The notes under the pieces are model-generated. The model was not told the origin of the DNA. It did no database searches and saw only the letters and a program-made list of their open reading frames with translations. A DNA stretch of 57,237 nucleotides, taken from Crocinitomicaceae bacterium. Lineage in GTDB: Bacteria > Bacteroidota > Bacteroidia > Flavobacteriales_D > Crocinitomicaceae. The DNA lies in assembly GCA_021740745.1 (NCBI GenBank), contig JAIOZF010000008.1, forward strand, positions 1-57,237. Reading direction: 5' to 3'. Below are positions 41,517-50,170 of the stretch, piece by piece. A program made the position numbers and the translations under genes. The first letter of the stretch is position 1; the number at the start of each line of letters is the position of its first letter.

Positions 41517-42890
41517 TTAATGTAAGTTTGTCCATTCATTCAATGATTGAGTAACTACCTCAAAATTCACGTCAACTGTCGGATAAGGTGTACCGTTAAC
41601 AAACTGTCTTCCTAATACGTAATCGTTATTGTAACTAGAATTTAAGTAGAAATCTTCATTGTTATCAGATGTTACTTCGAAGTAATACGTTGTTGCAGCA
41701 TTTAAAACTAAATTCGAAGTCAAAAAGTCAAATGATCCACTTGTCAAACCATTAGGTTCTGCTGTTCTTGTGTTAGAAGAGGTTGCAATTAAGGTTCCCC
41801 CAAATGGAGCGTCATATATTTTAACGGTATATGTCGATGTAAGGGCAGATGCGTTTGAAATTGAAAGATTAATTGATGAAAGAACATTTGTATTACTTAC
41901 TTGAAACGTTTGTCCTTGAACATTTCCGATGTAGCTAAATGACACTCCAACACCATTTCCTTCTGTAAATGCTTCACCAGAAAGGTAAACTTGTGCTTTT
42001 TTCAATGTAGTATTAAAGATGATACTGCCTTCAGGGACAACTGTTAATGCATCTCTTTGTGTTGTTGTTAATCTTGGAGGTAAGAAAGTACCTACTGTGC
42101 TGTTCACATCAAGCGCTGCACCTACAGTTGTAGTTGTGTTTCCAATTACTAAACTACTTGTAATTGACATTGGATTATGAAACGTTTTGTTTCCTGCAAT
42201 ATCTTGATCTGTATTAGAAATTACACCTCTTGAATCAATTCCAGCATTAGGAAGGTTGAATGTGTGAACATTTCCGACAGTTGTGATTGAAAAATCAGTA
42301 GCTGTTGTTCCAGTCGCAAAAGTTTGATTACTAGCATTAGATCCATTAATTGAAAGGCTTGCTGCTGCACCTTGAGGACCAGGGATTCCTTGAGGACCTT
42401 GTGCACCATCGTTTCCAGCAGGGCCTTGAGGACCAGCTAATCCTTGAGGACCAGTTAAACCCTGTGGACCTTGAGGACCAGGAGTTGAACTACCAGAAGT
42501 TCTAGCATATAAAGCATAAGGAACACTCATCATTTGGGAAGTTCCCATTAGATCATAAGTTGAACCATTCGTGTTTGTTTCTAGTTGAATGAAAAACGTA
42601 TTGTTTCCCCAGTCAATAGTAGTGAAATCACCAAAATTGATTGAACCATTTCCGATTGTGAAATTTACTAAACCATGCGCATTAGATGTTGCACTGTGGT
42701 TTTCTGAATAGATTACTGGACCGTTTTCTGAACCTTCTAAAATAGAGATACGGTAAGCGATTGTTTGATTACTCAATACATTGCCACTTGGGTTTCGGCT
42801 TACTGCTTGGTATTTAAATCCCTGAGGAGCTTGTGCCATTGTAAAGTTTAAAGTTAAAAGAGAAGCTAGTGTAAAGATTATTTTTTTCAT
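41517..42890 (-). CDS. Secreted collagen-like repeat protein
   Basis: 457 residues with a signal peptide (ending NFTMA). Residues about 20-130 are a flavobacterial domain often found before such repeats (QGFKYQAVSRNPSGNVLSNQ). Residues about 137-175 carry thirteen Gly-X-Y triplets (GPQGPQGLTGPQGLAGPQG and so on) that could form a collagen triple helix. Residues about 270-300 include LPPRLTTTQRDALTVVPEGS, typical of tail-like coat proteins, followed by a beta-sandwich C-terminal domain. There is no sorting domain. It lies 37 bases downstream of the T9SS protein at 42928, so the two form an operon. Confidence 0.85.
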   Translation of the reverse strand: MKKIIFTLASLLTLNFTMAQAPQGFKYQAVSRNPSGNVLSNQTIAYRISILEGSENGPVIYSENHSATSNAHGLVNFTIGNGSINFGDFTTIDWGNNTFFIQLETNTNGSTYDLMGTSQMMSVPYALYARTSGSSTPGPQGPQGLTGPQGLAGPQGPAGNDGAQGPQGIPGPQGAAASLSINGSNASNQTFATGTTATDFSITTVGNVHTFNLPNAGIDSRGVISNTDQDIAGNKTFHNPMSITSSLVIGNTTTTVGAALDVNSTVGTFLPPRLTTTQRDALTVVPEGSIIFNTTLKKAQVYLSGEAFTEGNGVGVSFSYIGNVQGQTFQVSNTNVLSSINLSISNASALTSTYTVKIYDAPFGGTLIATSSNTRTAEPNGLTSGSFDFLTSNLVLNAATTYYFEVTSDNNEDFYLNSSYNNDYVLGRQFVNGTPYPTVDVNFEVVTQSLNEWTNLH

Positions 42891-42927
42891 AACGCGATTA
42901 TTTAATTTGTTGTAATGTTTGAAGTGA

Positions 42928-43413
42928 TTAGTTTATTTTTTGAATAGTAACAACTGCCTTTTTGTTTGACAATTGGTCATTAATATTTAAGTAGTAAAAT
43001 CCTGAAGCAAGTTCTTGAAGGTGAAGTGTGTTTTTCGAAGAAGGTAACAAGCTTCCTTCATAAATGATTCTTCCTGATTCATCGATAAGTGTATAAGCGC
43101 ATTCGTTTGCCCAGTTATTCAATTCCATATTTAATTCAGAAAATGTTGGATTGGGATAAGCGCTAATAATTAAATCATCGTTAAATTCATTAAGAGAAGC
43201 AGTGAAAATTACCCCCTGCTGATATCCTTGGGTAAGTTGTAAATTAGGAGAAGAAAAAGTTTCGATGATTGGCTCACCAATACTGAATGAAACTGATCCA
43301 GATGAAAAGGCGAATTCATCTCCAGCTGTGACAACTGATTCTTGTCCCATTCCATTTAAACTGGATAAGAGGAAGATTCCAAGAAAACTGATATTTACGC
43401 TTTGTTTTGTCAT
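42928..43413 (-). CDS. T9SS type A sorting-domain protein, operon partner of collagen-like protein
   Basis: 161 residues with a signal peptide (MTKQSVNISFLGIFLLSSLN). Residues about 25-75 form a short N-terminal domain (FAFSSGSVSFSIGEPIIETF, then LTQGYQQG) common in Bacteroidota upstream of collagen-like genes. Residues 80-161 are the sorting domain (ISAYPNPTFSELNMEL, then SGFYYLNINDQLSNKKAVVTI). The protein is mostly sorting domain. It may help bring the collagen-like protein, which has none, to the surface. Confidence 0.85.
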   Translation of the reverse strand: MTKQSVNISFLGIFLLSSLNGMGQESVVTAGDEFAFSSGSVSFSIGEPIIETFSSPNLQLTQGYQQGVIFTASLNEFNDDLIISAYPNPTFSELNMELNNWANECAYTLIDESGRIIYEGSLLPSSKNTLHLQELASGFYYLNINDQLSNKKAVVTIQKIN

Positions 43414-43596
43414 GGTATTTTAAGTTACTTGATTAACATATTGATAGGACAAAGCAACTGAATTGACGCTGAACATTAAATTTATTTCCATCTATAAAAT
43501 GTAAATTGGTAGGCATTATATAGTTTGAATTAAGTAGTTTTACCTACGCTTGTTTTCTTGAAAAAATCCTAAATTATTGATCAATTATTCTATTAA

Positions 43597-44109
43597 ATGA
43601 AGCTGAATCTCTTTGTAGTTCTCGTTTTTAGTCATTTTGTATTAGCATGTTTTGCTCAAGAAAAAAAGCATTCAGTTATCTCGCTGAACCTTGGGATGAA
43701 TAGGCTTGATTTTCAGTCAGGAATCGCTTACGGATATTGTTGGGATCGATTACAAGTCATATCATCTCTTGAAGTTGGAATTAATAGAAGTATATTTCAA
43801 AGAAGAATTTTTCCTCGACTCACAATCGGTGGTGCCTACAAATTAATCTCTAAGTATAATTTTTGTTTTGGTCCCCAACTGACGTTCAGTCATTCTATGT
43901 TGAAGCTGAATAAAGTGTCTACGCATCTTAATACTTGGAATGAGATCTATTTAGGTGCCAGGATGGAATTGGGTACGAAATGGCGTTTTATCTATTCGAT
44001 GGCCGCTGGTTGGCAAAATGAGCGCTATTTCAATACTTATTTGAATCGCAAATCGAGTGTCAATTCGCTTGGTTTTAATGTAAATGTTGGACTTGCTTAT
44101 GCTTGGTAG
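43597..44109 (+). CDS. Outer-membrane-like protein of unknown function
   Basis: 170 residues with a signal peptide (ending VLACFAQ). The mature part has alternating strands such as LGMNRLDFQSGIAYGYCWDR and YNFCFGPQLTFSHSML, ending in GFNVNVGLAYAW with a terminal aromatic residue, as in small outer-membrane barrels. Its end overlaps the start of the glycerophosphodiesterase-like gene by 11 bases. Confidence 0.6.
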   Translation: MKLNLFVVLVFSHFVLACFAQEKKHSVISLNLGMNRLDFQSGIAYGYCWDRLQVISSLEVGINRSIFQRRIFPRLTIGGAYKLISKYNFCFGPQLTFSHSMLKLNKVSTHLNTWNEIYLGARMELGTKWRFIYSMAAGWQNERYFNTYLNRKSSVNSLGFNVNVGLAYAW

Positions 44110-44896
44110 AATAATTATCATATTGCTTGTTTTATCCGCTTGTTCAAAACAAAAGAACTTTGAACAGATTAAAGTTTATGGGCATGCTGGAATGGGAATG
44201 GAAATTTTAAATTCGGTATATCACGAAAATTCAAAAGAAGCAATTGAAATGGCTGTTTCCATTGAAGGTTGTGAAGGGGTTGAAATGGATGTGCAGTTGT
44301 CAAAAGACAATGAATTGTGGCTTTTTCATGATAGCAATTTGTCGGAACAAACCAATGGTGAGAATTGTGTGAATGAATTGACTTCAAGTGAACTTTCACA
44401 GTTTCATTATACTACATTTTATAAAGAAAAATTGGCAAAGTTCAATGATTTAGACTTAGCTAAATTGAAAGGTAAAAACATATATTTAGATCTTCGGCAT
44501 TACAATGAATGTAGCTATCATTATGTTGATAAACAAGCATTTATTAGCGCAATATTGGCCTCGCCCGTTTATCAAGATTCAGCGATTCATGTTCACATCA
44601 TACTTTCTACTGAATATTGGATCAATGATTTTATAAACAGCGGTTTTAGTGTTTATCAGGAAGTTTATGACGAAGAAAAATCAACAAATATCTTTAATTC
44701 ATATCCTAATCTTGATGGAATAGTTATAAAAAACGCTATTATTAGTAAAGAGAAGGTTCAAGAAGTTCGCAATCTAGACAAAAAAGTAATTATCTTTGAA
44801 ATGCGTTCTCCCAAAGGAATTAGAACTGCGTTGAAAAAGTATCCGGATGCAGTAATTACTGATGATATTCGAGCAACTTTAATTGAAAAGTACTAA
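44099..44896 (+). CDS. Glycerophosphodiester phosphodiesterase-family lipoprotein
   Basis: 265 residues from the ATG at 44099, which gives a clean lipoprotein signal (LLVLSAC); an ATG at 44084 would add five residues. The GDPD pattern is recognisable: GHAGMGMEI for the usual HRG, ENSKEAIEMAV, GVEMDVQLSKDNELWLFHDS with the second catalytic His, and AVITDDI at the end. The Arg of the HRG motif is Ala here, so activity may be changed. It probably acts on glycerophosphodiesters in the periplasm. It overlaps the gene before it and shares a base with the SUI1 gene after it (TAATG). Confidence 0.82.
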   Translation: MLGRIIIILLVLSACSKQKNFEQIKVYGHAGMGMEILNSVYHENSKEAIEMAVSIEGCEGVEMDVQLSKDNELWLFHDSNLSEQTNGENCVNELTSSELSQFHYTTFYKEKLAKFNDLDLAKLKGKNIYLDLRHYNECSYHYVDKQAFISAILASPVYQDSAIHVHIILSTEYWINDFINSGFSVYQEVYDEEKSTNIFNSYPNLDGIVIKNAIISKEKVQEVRNLDKKVIIFEMRSPKGIRTALKKYPDAVITDDIRATLIEKY

Positions 44897-45240
44897 TGGC
44901 AAAAAGTAAAAAAGAAAAAGTCAATATTGTTTATTCAACCAATCCTGATTTTCAATTTCAGTTTGATGAAGAAGAGGAGCAAGAAACATTGGCTAAAAAT
45001 CAACAAAAATTATACGTCTCTATCGATCGCAAACAACGCGGTGGAAAAGAAGTCACTTTGATTGAAGGTTTTGTTGGTAACGAAGATGATCTGAAAGAAT
45101 TAGGGAAAATGCTGAAGAGCAAATGCGGGGTTGGCGGCTCTGTAAAAGACAATGAGATCCTAATTCAAGGAAATTTTAGAGATAAAATTTACGACATGCT
45201 CCTTAAAGACGGTTATGGTGTAAAGAAAAAAGGGGGATAG
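44896..45240 (+). CDS. SUI1/eIF1-family translation factor (YciH-like)
   Basis: 114 residues. An acidic N-terminal tail (residues about 1-33, with DEEEEQE) precedes the SUI1 domain: LYVSIDRKQRGGKEVTLIEG, then LKSKCGVGGSVKDNEILIQG and DKIYDMLLKDGYGVKKKGG. Bacterial members affect start-codon selection and stress survival, but their exact role is unsettled. The ATG overlaps the stop of the GDPD gene. Confidence 0.95.
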   Translation: MAKSKKEKVNIVYSTNPDFQFQFDEEEEQETLAKNQQKLYVSIDRKQRGGKEVTLIEGFVGNEDDLKELGKMLKSKCGVGGSVKDNEILIQGNFRDKIYDMLLKDGYGVKKKGG

Positions 45241-45286
45241 TCAATCTTCTATAAATGATAGATAAAAATACGAATCAATATAAATT

Positions 45287-46852
45287 ATGAAAAAACGAAT
45301 CGTCTCAATTCTAATATTCTCTGCTTCAATGCAGGTTTGGTCGCAAAAAGCACCGTTAAATTGGTATTTAAAAAATCCAAAACAAGATAAAGTGTTTGGA
45401 ACAGGTGCAGAAGCTGCTTATGAATTATTGAAAGGCAAAACTGCGAATGAAGTCGTCGTTGCTGTAATTGACAGTGGAGTGGAGGTTGAACACGAGGATC
45501 TAAAAGATGTTCTTTGGGTAAACAAAGGTGAAATACCAAGCAATGGAATTGATGATGATAAGAATGGATACATTGATGATGTGCATGGTTGGTCTTTCCT
45601 TGGTGGTGTAGCTGAAGATATCAATTATGAATCAATGGAAATTGCTCGAATGTACTTGAGTGCGAAAAAATATTTCATGAATAAAGATACGAATGCGTTA
45701 ACTGGCGTAGATGCAGCTAAATTTCAAGCGTTCAAAAAGTTAAGAATTGACTTTAATCGTGAACAAGGTGCATTAAAACAACAATTTTATGGCGTTAATT
45801 TATTGTCAGAATATATTCAGCGAGTGAAGGCTTCGTCAAATGGTGTTTTTTCCAAAGCGACAAACAAGGCGTATGTTCCAAAAGATGAAATGGACACTAA
45901 AGTGAAAAAGCGAATGGGAATGATTTTGATGCTGATGGAGGCGGAAGAATTGGATTCACAAATCACTCAAGGTGCCAATCAGATTGGAAATATCATTAAA
46001 TACAATGAAATGGATACAGACAGTATTCGAAGAATAATTGTAGGTGACAATCCAGATGATTTAACAAATAGATTTTACGGATGTAATCGTTATGAAGGTC
46101 CAGATGCAATGCATGGAACACACGTTTCAGGGACAATTGCTGGAAAAAGAGGAAACGGAATTGGTGTTGAAGGAATTGCTGCTAACGCGCGAATTATGGT
46201 ATTAAGAGCTGTTCCCAACGGTGATGAGCGCGACAAGGATATTATAAATGCCATTTATTACGCAGTAGACAATGGTGCGAAAGTGATCAACATGTCTTTC
46301 GGTAAATATTACACACCCAATCAGGTCGCACTTGATGAAGCAATTCGCTATGCAAAAAGTAAAGATGTTTTATTTGTGCATGCAGCTGGAAACGATGCGA
46401 AAAATAAGGACAACGAAGATTCTTATCCTACGCGCAAATTGACTGATGGTACAGTTGCATCTAACTGGATTGAAGTGGGAGCGAGTAGTTCTTCTAAAAA
46501 TGGTAAAAAATTAATTGCTGATTTCTCAAACTACGGTTCAACAACTGTCGATTTATTTGCGCCAGGAGTGGATATTTATTCAACTGTGCCGAATGGTAAA
46601 TACGAAGATGCTTCTGGAACAAGTATGGCTTGTCCAGCAACTGCAGGTGTTGCCGCTATGATTCGTGGATATTTCCCTGAATTAACAGCAGAAGAAGTAC
46701 GCGATGTGTTAATGAAAACAACCGTTCAGTATAAGAAGAAAGTGGTAATTCCTGGCACGAAGAAAAAGGTAAAAATGAACAGCATTTCAATTAGTGGTGG
46801 CTTCGTGAATGCTGAAGCTGCAGTTAATTACCTGCTTACTAATAAGAAATAA
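45287..46852 (+). CDS. Secreted S8-family serine peptidase (subtilase)
   Basis: 521 residues with a signal peptide ending MQVWSQ. The triad is complete: Asp62 in VVVAVIDSGVEVEHEDL, His about 276 in MHGTHVSGTIAG, and Ser about 445 in SGTSMACPATAGV. Between Asp and His is an insertion of about 150 residues, larger than usual, rich in charged residues. The oxyanion Asn region is HAAGND. There is no T9SS sorting domain, so it may be periplasmic. It follows the SUI1 gene by 46 bases but probably has its own promoter. Confidence 0.93.
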   Translation: MKKRIVSILIFSASMQVWSQKAPLNWYLKNPKQDKVFGTGAEAAYELLKGKTANEVVVAVIDSGVEVEHEDLKDVLWVNKGEIPSNGIDDDKNGYIDDVHGWSFLGGVAEDINYESMEIARMYLSAKKYFMNKDTNALTGVDAAKFQAFKKLRIDFNREQGALKQQFYGVNLLSEYIQRVKASSNGVFSKATNKAYVPKDEMDTKVKKRMGMILMLMEAEELDSQITQGANQIGNIIKYNEMDTDSIRRIIVGDNPDDLTNRFYGCNRYEGPDAMHGTHVSGTIAGKRGNGIGVEGIAANARIMVLRAVPNGDERDKDIINAIYYAVDNGAKVINMSFGKYYTPNQVALDEAIRYAKSKDVLFVHAAGNDAKNKDNEDSYPTRKLTDGTVASNWIEVGASSSSKNGKKLIADFSNYGSTTVDLFAPGVDIYSTVPNGKYEDASGTSMACPATAGVAAMIRGYFPELTAEEVRDVLMKTTVQYKKKVVIPGTKKKVKMNSISISGGFVNAEAAVNYLLTNKK

Positions 46853-46867
46853 AATTAGTTCAAAAAA

Positions 46868-46911
46868 AAACGGTCTTACAGCGGAAGTCGGGATGTGCTG
46901 TAAGACCGTTT
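46868..46911 (-). terminator. Strong hairpin with T tract on the minus strand
   Basis: AAACGGTCTTACAGC (46868-46882) pairs perfectly with GCTGTAAGACCGTTT (46897-46911), a 15-bp stem with a 14-base loop. The T-rich tail (nine T) follows only on the minus strand; on the plus strand the hairpin is followed by GAACTAAAC. No minus-strand gene ends here, so it may stop antisense transcription from 46912-47146, or simply end the subtilase mRNA without a T run. Confidence 0.6.
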
Positions 46912-47133
46912 GAACTAAACCAAAAACAAACAAAAAAACGAGGAAGAATAACTACTACTGCTTGTTAAACTCTAATCGAAGATAGATGAATGAATTTCAT
47001 TTTTCTCGGCAATGTCTTTATCTGCAAACTTGGTTGATTAAAAAGCGTCACTTTTAATTTTAACCGTTTAAAACATGTTTAAAAAAAGCAATAAATATTT
47101 TCATTAGAATGAATGAAAATTTAAAATCCACCT

Positions 47134-47141
47134 TATCTTTG
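47134..47141 (+). promoter_or_regulatory. -7 box of pyrR-pyrB, implying a leaderless mRNA
   Basis: TATCTTTG is followed by only five bases (TCAAG) before the pyrR ATG at 47147. The transcript would start at or next to the start codon, leaving no room for the 5' anti-antiterminator hairpin that PyrR binds in Bacillus. No -33 TTG is at proper spacing. Confidence 0.5.
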
Positions 47142-47146
47142 TCAAG

Positions 47147-47698
47147 ATGGAAAAGCAGGTCATTCTTAATTCTAGACACTTCGAACTGACGATCAAACGA
47201 CTTTGCTACGAGCTCATTGAACAGCACAACGATTTTTCAAACACCGTATTAATTGGACTTCAACCAAGGGGAGTGAATGTTGTTACGCGCATAAAATCAC
47301 AGTTAGAGCAAATTTTAGGAAAAGAAGTTCTGTGTGGAACCTTAGACATCACTTTTTACAGAGATGATTTTAGAAGGACAGAAAAGCCGCTTATTCCGAG
47401 TGTCACAAATATTGATTTTGTCATCGAAAACAAGAAAGTTGTGCTTGTGGATGATGTCTTATATACAGGAAGAACAATTCGTTCTGGACTAGACGCACTT
47501 TTAGCATTTGGTCGTCCTCAAAAAGTTGAATTATTGACCTTGGTGGATCGACGTTTTCGTCGTGATTTACCCATTCAAGCGGATTATATTGGAAAAACAG
47601 TTGATACGCTTGTTTCTGAGCGTGTTTCTGTTGAGTGGAAAGAAATAGAAGGAGAAGATAAAGTAGTTTTGTACACCCCTGAAAGCAATGAACAATAA
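47147..47698 (+). CDS. pyrR: Bifunctional pyrimidine regulator PyrR/uracil phosphoribosyltransferase
   Basis: 183 residues. PRPP-binding motif VVLVDDVLYTGRTIRSGLDA near residue 100 and the N-terminal LIGLQPRGVNVVTRI are typical of PyrR. In Bacillus it attenuates pyr operon mRNA in response to UMP and has weak uracil phosphoribosyltransferase activity. TFYRDDF is the conserved RNA-binding-region segment. It overlaps pyrB by 11 bases, so the pair is coupled. The very short leader suggests that its RNA target is not the start of this message. Confidence 0.93.
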   Translation: MEKQVILNSRHFELTIKRLCYELIEQHNDFSNTVLIGLQPRGVNVVTRIKSQLEQILGKEVLCGTLDITFYRDDFRRTEKPLIPSVTNIDFVIENKKVVLVDDVLYTGRTIRSGLDALLAFGRPQKVELLTLVDRRFRRDLPIQADYIGKTVDTLVSERVSVEWKEIEGEDKVVLYTPESNEQ

Positions 47699-48623
47699 CC
47701 TGAGCGTTGAACATTTAACAGGTATCAAAGACCTTACACGTCAGGATATCGAGTTGATCTTTAAGACAGCTGACAATTTTAAAGATGTCATCAATAGACC
47801 AATTAAAAAGGTCCCATCGTTAAGGGATATTACCATCGCTAATTTATTCTTCGAAAATTCAACACGTACTCGACTTTCATTTGAATTGGCTGAAAAACGA
47901 CTTTCAGCGGATGTGGTCAATTTTAGTGCAGCAAGTAGCTCGGTTAAAAAAGGTGAAACCTTAATAGATACAGTAAACAATATTCTTTCGATGAAAGTGG
48001 ATATGGTGGTGATGCGTCATCCAAATCCAGGAGCAGCAAAATTCTTATCTGAACGCATCGGCGCAAAAGTTATCAATGCGGGTGATGGTACACATGAACA
48101 TCCAACTCAGGCTTTATTAGATGCTTTTTCGATTCGAGAAGCATTGGGTGAAGTAGAAGGTAAGAAAGTAGTTATAGTGGGTGATATTTTACACTCACGC
48201 GTTGCCTTATCAAATATTTATTGCTTGCAAAAATTGGGGGCAGAAGTAATGGTTTGCGGTCCAACAACCTTAATCCCGAAATACATTCATGAATTAGGAG
48301 TGAAGGTGGAACATAACCTACGCAAAGCACTTGAATGGTGTGATGTGGCAAACATGTTGCGAATCCAATTGGAAAGACAAGATATCAAGTATTTCCCATC
48401 ATTGCGTGAGTACTCCATGCAGTATGGGTTGACAAAAGAGATCTTAGATTCTTTGCCCAAAGAGATTAAGGTAATGCACCCTGGACCAATCAATCGAGGT
48501 GTGGAAATCACCAGTGATGTGGCTGATTCGAAGCAATCCATTATTTTGCAACAAGTTGAAAATGGTGTAGCTGTGCGAATGGCGGTCATCTATTTACTGG
48601 CAGCAAAAATTGAACGTCACTAA
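47688..48623 (+). CDS. pyrB: Aspartate carbamoyltransferase catalytic subunit
   Basis: 311 residues, the normal length. It condenses aspartate and carbamoyl phosphate in the first committed step of pyrimidine synthesis. The carbamoyl-phosphate motif FENSTRTRLSFELAEKR near residue 52, HPNPGAAK near 106, and the DGTHEHPTQALLDAF loop near 125 are intact, as is HPGPINRGVEI near 263. A regulatory subunit (pyrI) is not adjacent. It overlaps pyrR by 11 bases. Confidence 0.97.
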   Translation: MNNNLSVEHLTGIKDLTRQDIELIFKTADNFKDVINRPIKKVPSLRDITIANLFFENSTRTRLSFELAEKRLSADVVNFSAASSSVKKGETLIDTVNNILSMKVDMVVMRHPNPGAAKFLSERIGAKVINAGDGTHEHPTQALLDAFSIREALGEVEGKKVVIVGDILHSRVALSNIYCLQKLGAEVMVCGPTTLIPKYIHELGVKVEHNLRKALEWCDVANMLRIQLERQDIKYFPSLREYSMQYGLTKEILDSLPKEIKVMHPGPINRGVEITSDVADSKQSIILQQVENGVAVRMAVIYLLAAKIERH

Positions 48624-48666
48624 AAATTCTTGGAATTGATTAGGTGATTTTAGTTCAAAAAAATGT

Positions 48667-48674
48667 TACATTTG
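48667..48674 (+). promoter_or_regulatory. -7 box of the STAS-rnz operon
   Basis: TACATTTG matches the consensus and ends 15 bases before the ATG at 48690. It overlaps the earlier in-frame ATG at 48663, so the later ATG is the start. Confidence 0.5.
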
Positions 48675-48689
48675 AACAAACACAACACA

Positions 48690-49031
48690 ATGAACTTCGA
48701 AACAACACAAACGAATAACGGAGCAGTCGTAAATTCTAAAGTTGAAAAATTAGATGCTTCAAATGCATCTGAATTAAAATCTGAATTGGTTTTGTTGAAC
48801 AAGAACGGTATCAACAATATTGTGATTGACCTTTCAAAAACGCGTTATTGTGATTCATCTGGATTAAGCGCTGTTTTAACTGCGAATCGCTTGTGTAAAG
48901 ATACCAATGGTCAATTCGTGCTTTGTGGTTTACAAGATAACGTTCGAAAACTGATTGAAATAGCTCAATTGGATAAAGTTCTCACGATTACTGAAAATCA
49001 AGAACAAGCACTTGAGGTAATTCACCAGTGA
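48690..49031 (+). CDS. STAS-domain anti-sigma factor antagonist
   Basis: 113 residues from the ATG at 48690. The STAS fold is evident: VVNSKVEKLDASNASELKSE, then GINNIVIDLSKTRYCDSSGL with the phosphorylatable Ser of DSSG, and GQFVLCGLQDNVRKLIEIAQ. Such proteins bind anti-sigma or serine-kinase partners and are switched by phosphorylation. Its stop overlaps the GTG start of RNase Z by four bases (GTGA), so the two are translationally coupled. Confidence 0.92.
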   Translation: MNFETTQTNNGAVVNSKVEKLDASNASELKSELVLLNKNGINNIVIDLSKTRYCDSSGLSAVLTANRLCKDTNGQFVLCGLQDNVRKLIEIAQLDKVLTITENQEQALEVIHQ

Positions 49032-49942
49032 GTTTTGAAGTAACAATACTTGGCAGCGGAGCTGCTATCCCAACACAAAGAAGAAACCCAACTTCTCAAT
49101 ACATTGTTTGCAATGATCGTCACATCCTCATTGATTGTGGGGAAGGAACACAAATGCAAATACGCAAATACGGCGTTAAATTTCAACGTATTAACCATAT
49201 TTTAATTTCGCACTTGCATGGTGATCATTTCTTCGGATTGGTTGGATTGATAAGTACCATGCATTTGATGGGGCGTGACAAAGGTTTAAGTATTTATGGA
49301 CCCGAAGAGCTTGAACAAATTTTGCGATTACAGTTAGAAGTTGGAGCCGCTAAGCTCGATTTCGAAATCAATTTCGTAAAGCTAAATGGAAAAGATTCAG
49401 GTGTTATTTTTGAAGATAAGTTGATTGAAATATCCTATTTCCCCTTAAAACATCGTATTCCAACGAATGGATTTGTCATCCGTGAAAAAGTTAAAGAACG
49501 CAGGTTGAATCCGCTTAAAATTGAAGGATCTGGATTGCAATTCGAACATATGCACCGTTTGAAAAAAGGCGAGGACATTCTTTTGGAAAATGGTAAGACA
49601 TTGAAAAATAACAAATACACCTTAGACCCACATCCAAGTTTCTCTTATGCCTATTGCTCAGATACAGCTTATGCAGAAAAAATAGTTTCATATATTCAAG
49701 GAGTTAGCTTGTTGTATCATGAGGCGACATTTATTGAGAAAGATATTGAACGAGCGCGAGCAACTTTTCATTCAACCGCTCGACAAGCCGCAGAGATTGC
49801 CAAAAAAGCAGGAGTAGGCAAATTGATAGTTGGACATTTATCCGCGCGCTACGAAAGTACAAGTGATCATTTACATGAGGCTATGCAGGTTTTTGAGAAT
49901 TCCGAAGTAGTAGAAGATGGAAGAACGTATCAGGTTTCTTGA
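49028..49942 (+). CDS. rnz: Ribonuclease Z
   Basis: 304 residues from a GTG at 49028 that overlaps the STAS gene stop. It removes 3' trailers from tRNA precursors lacking CCA. The metallo-beta-lactamase site is visible: SHLHGDHFFGLVGLI near residue 60, with HILIDCGEGTQMQIRKY before it, the later YCSDTAY, LYHEATF, FHSTARQAAEIAKKAGV and LIVGHLSARY. Length and order are standard. Confidence 0.96.
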   Translation: MSFEVTILGSGAAIPTQRRNPTSQYIVCNDRHILIDCGEGTQMQIRKYGVKFQRINHILISHLHGDHFFGLVGLISTMHLMGRDKGLSIYGPEELEQILRLQLEVGAAKLDFEINFVKLNGKDSGVIFEDKLIEISYFPLKHRIPTNGFVIREKVKERRLNPLKIEGSGLQFEHMHRLKKGEDILLENGKTLKNNKYTLDPHPSFSYAYCSDTAYAEKIVSYIQGVSLLYHEATFIEKDIERARATFHSTARQAAEIAKKAGVGKLIVGHLSARYESTSDHLHEAMQVFENSEVVEDGRTYQVS

Positions 49943-50137
49943 TGCTTAAAATTTTCATTGAATTACATCTATTTCAGCTTCTTTTTTAACTTTTTACGCC
50001 ACCTTTTTTTTTACAAAAATTAAATTGAAAGGATGCTGACAAGATCCTTTTTATCCCCCTGTTTTTGCAAGCCGTAGTTAACACTAATACGTTCAAAAGT
50101 CATGATAACTTACTGTAAAACATGGGGCTTCTGTGCT

Positions 50138-50145
50138 TAACTTTG
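50138..50145 (+). promoter_or_regulatory. -7 box of the parE operon
   Basis: TAACTTTG matches the consensus and ends 25 bases before the parE ATG at 50171. No -33 TTG is seen at normal spacing. Confidence 0.45.
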
Positions 50146-50170
50146 TTTGTTACGCAATAATGTCTATTAA

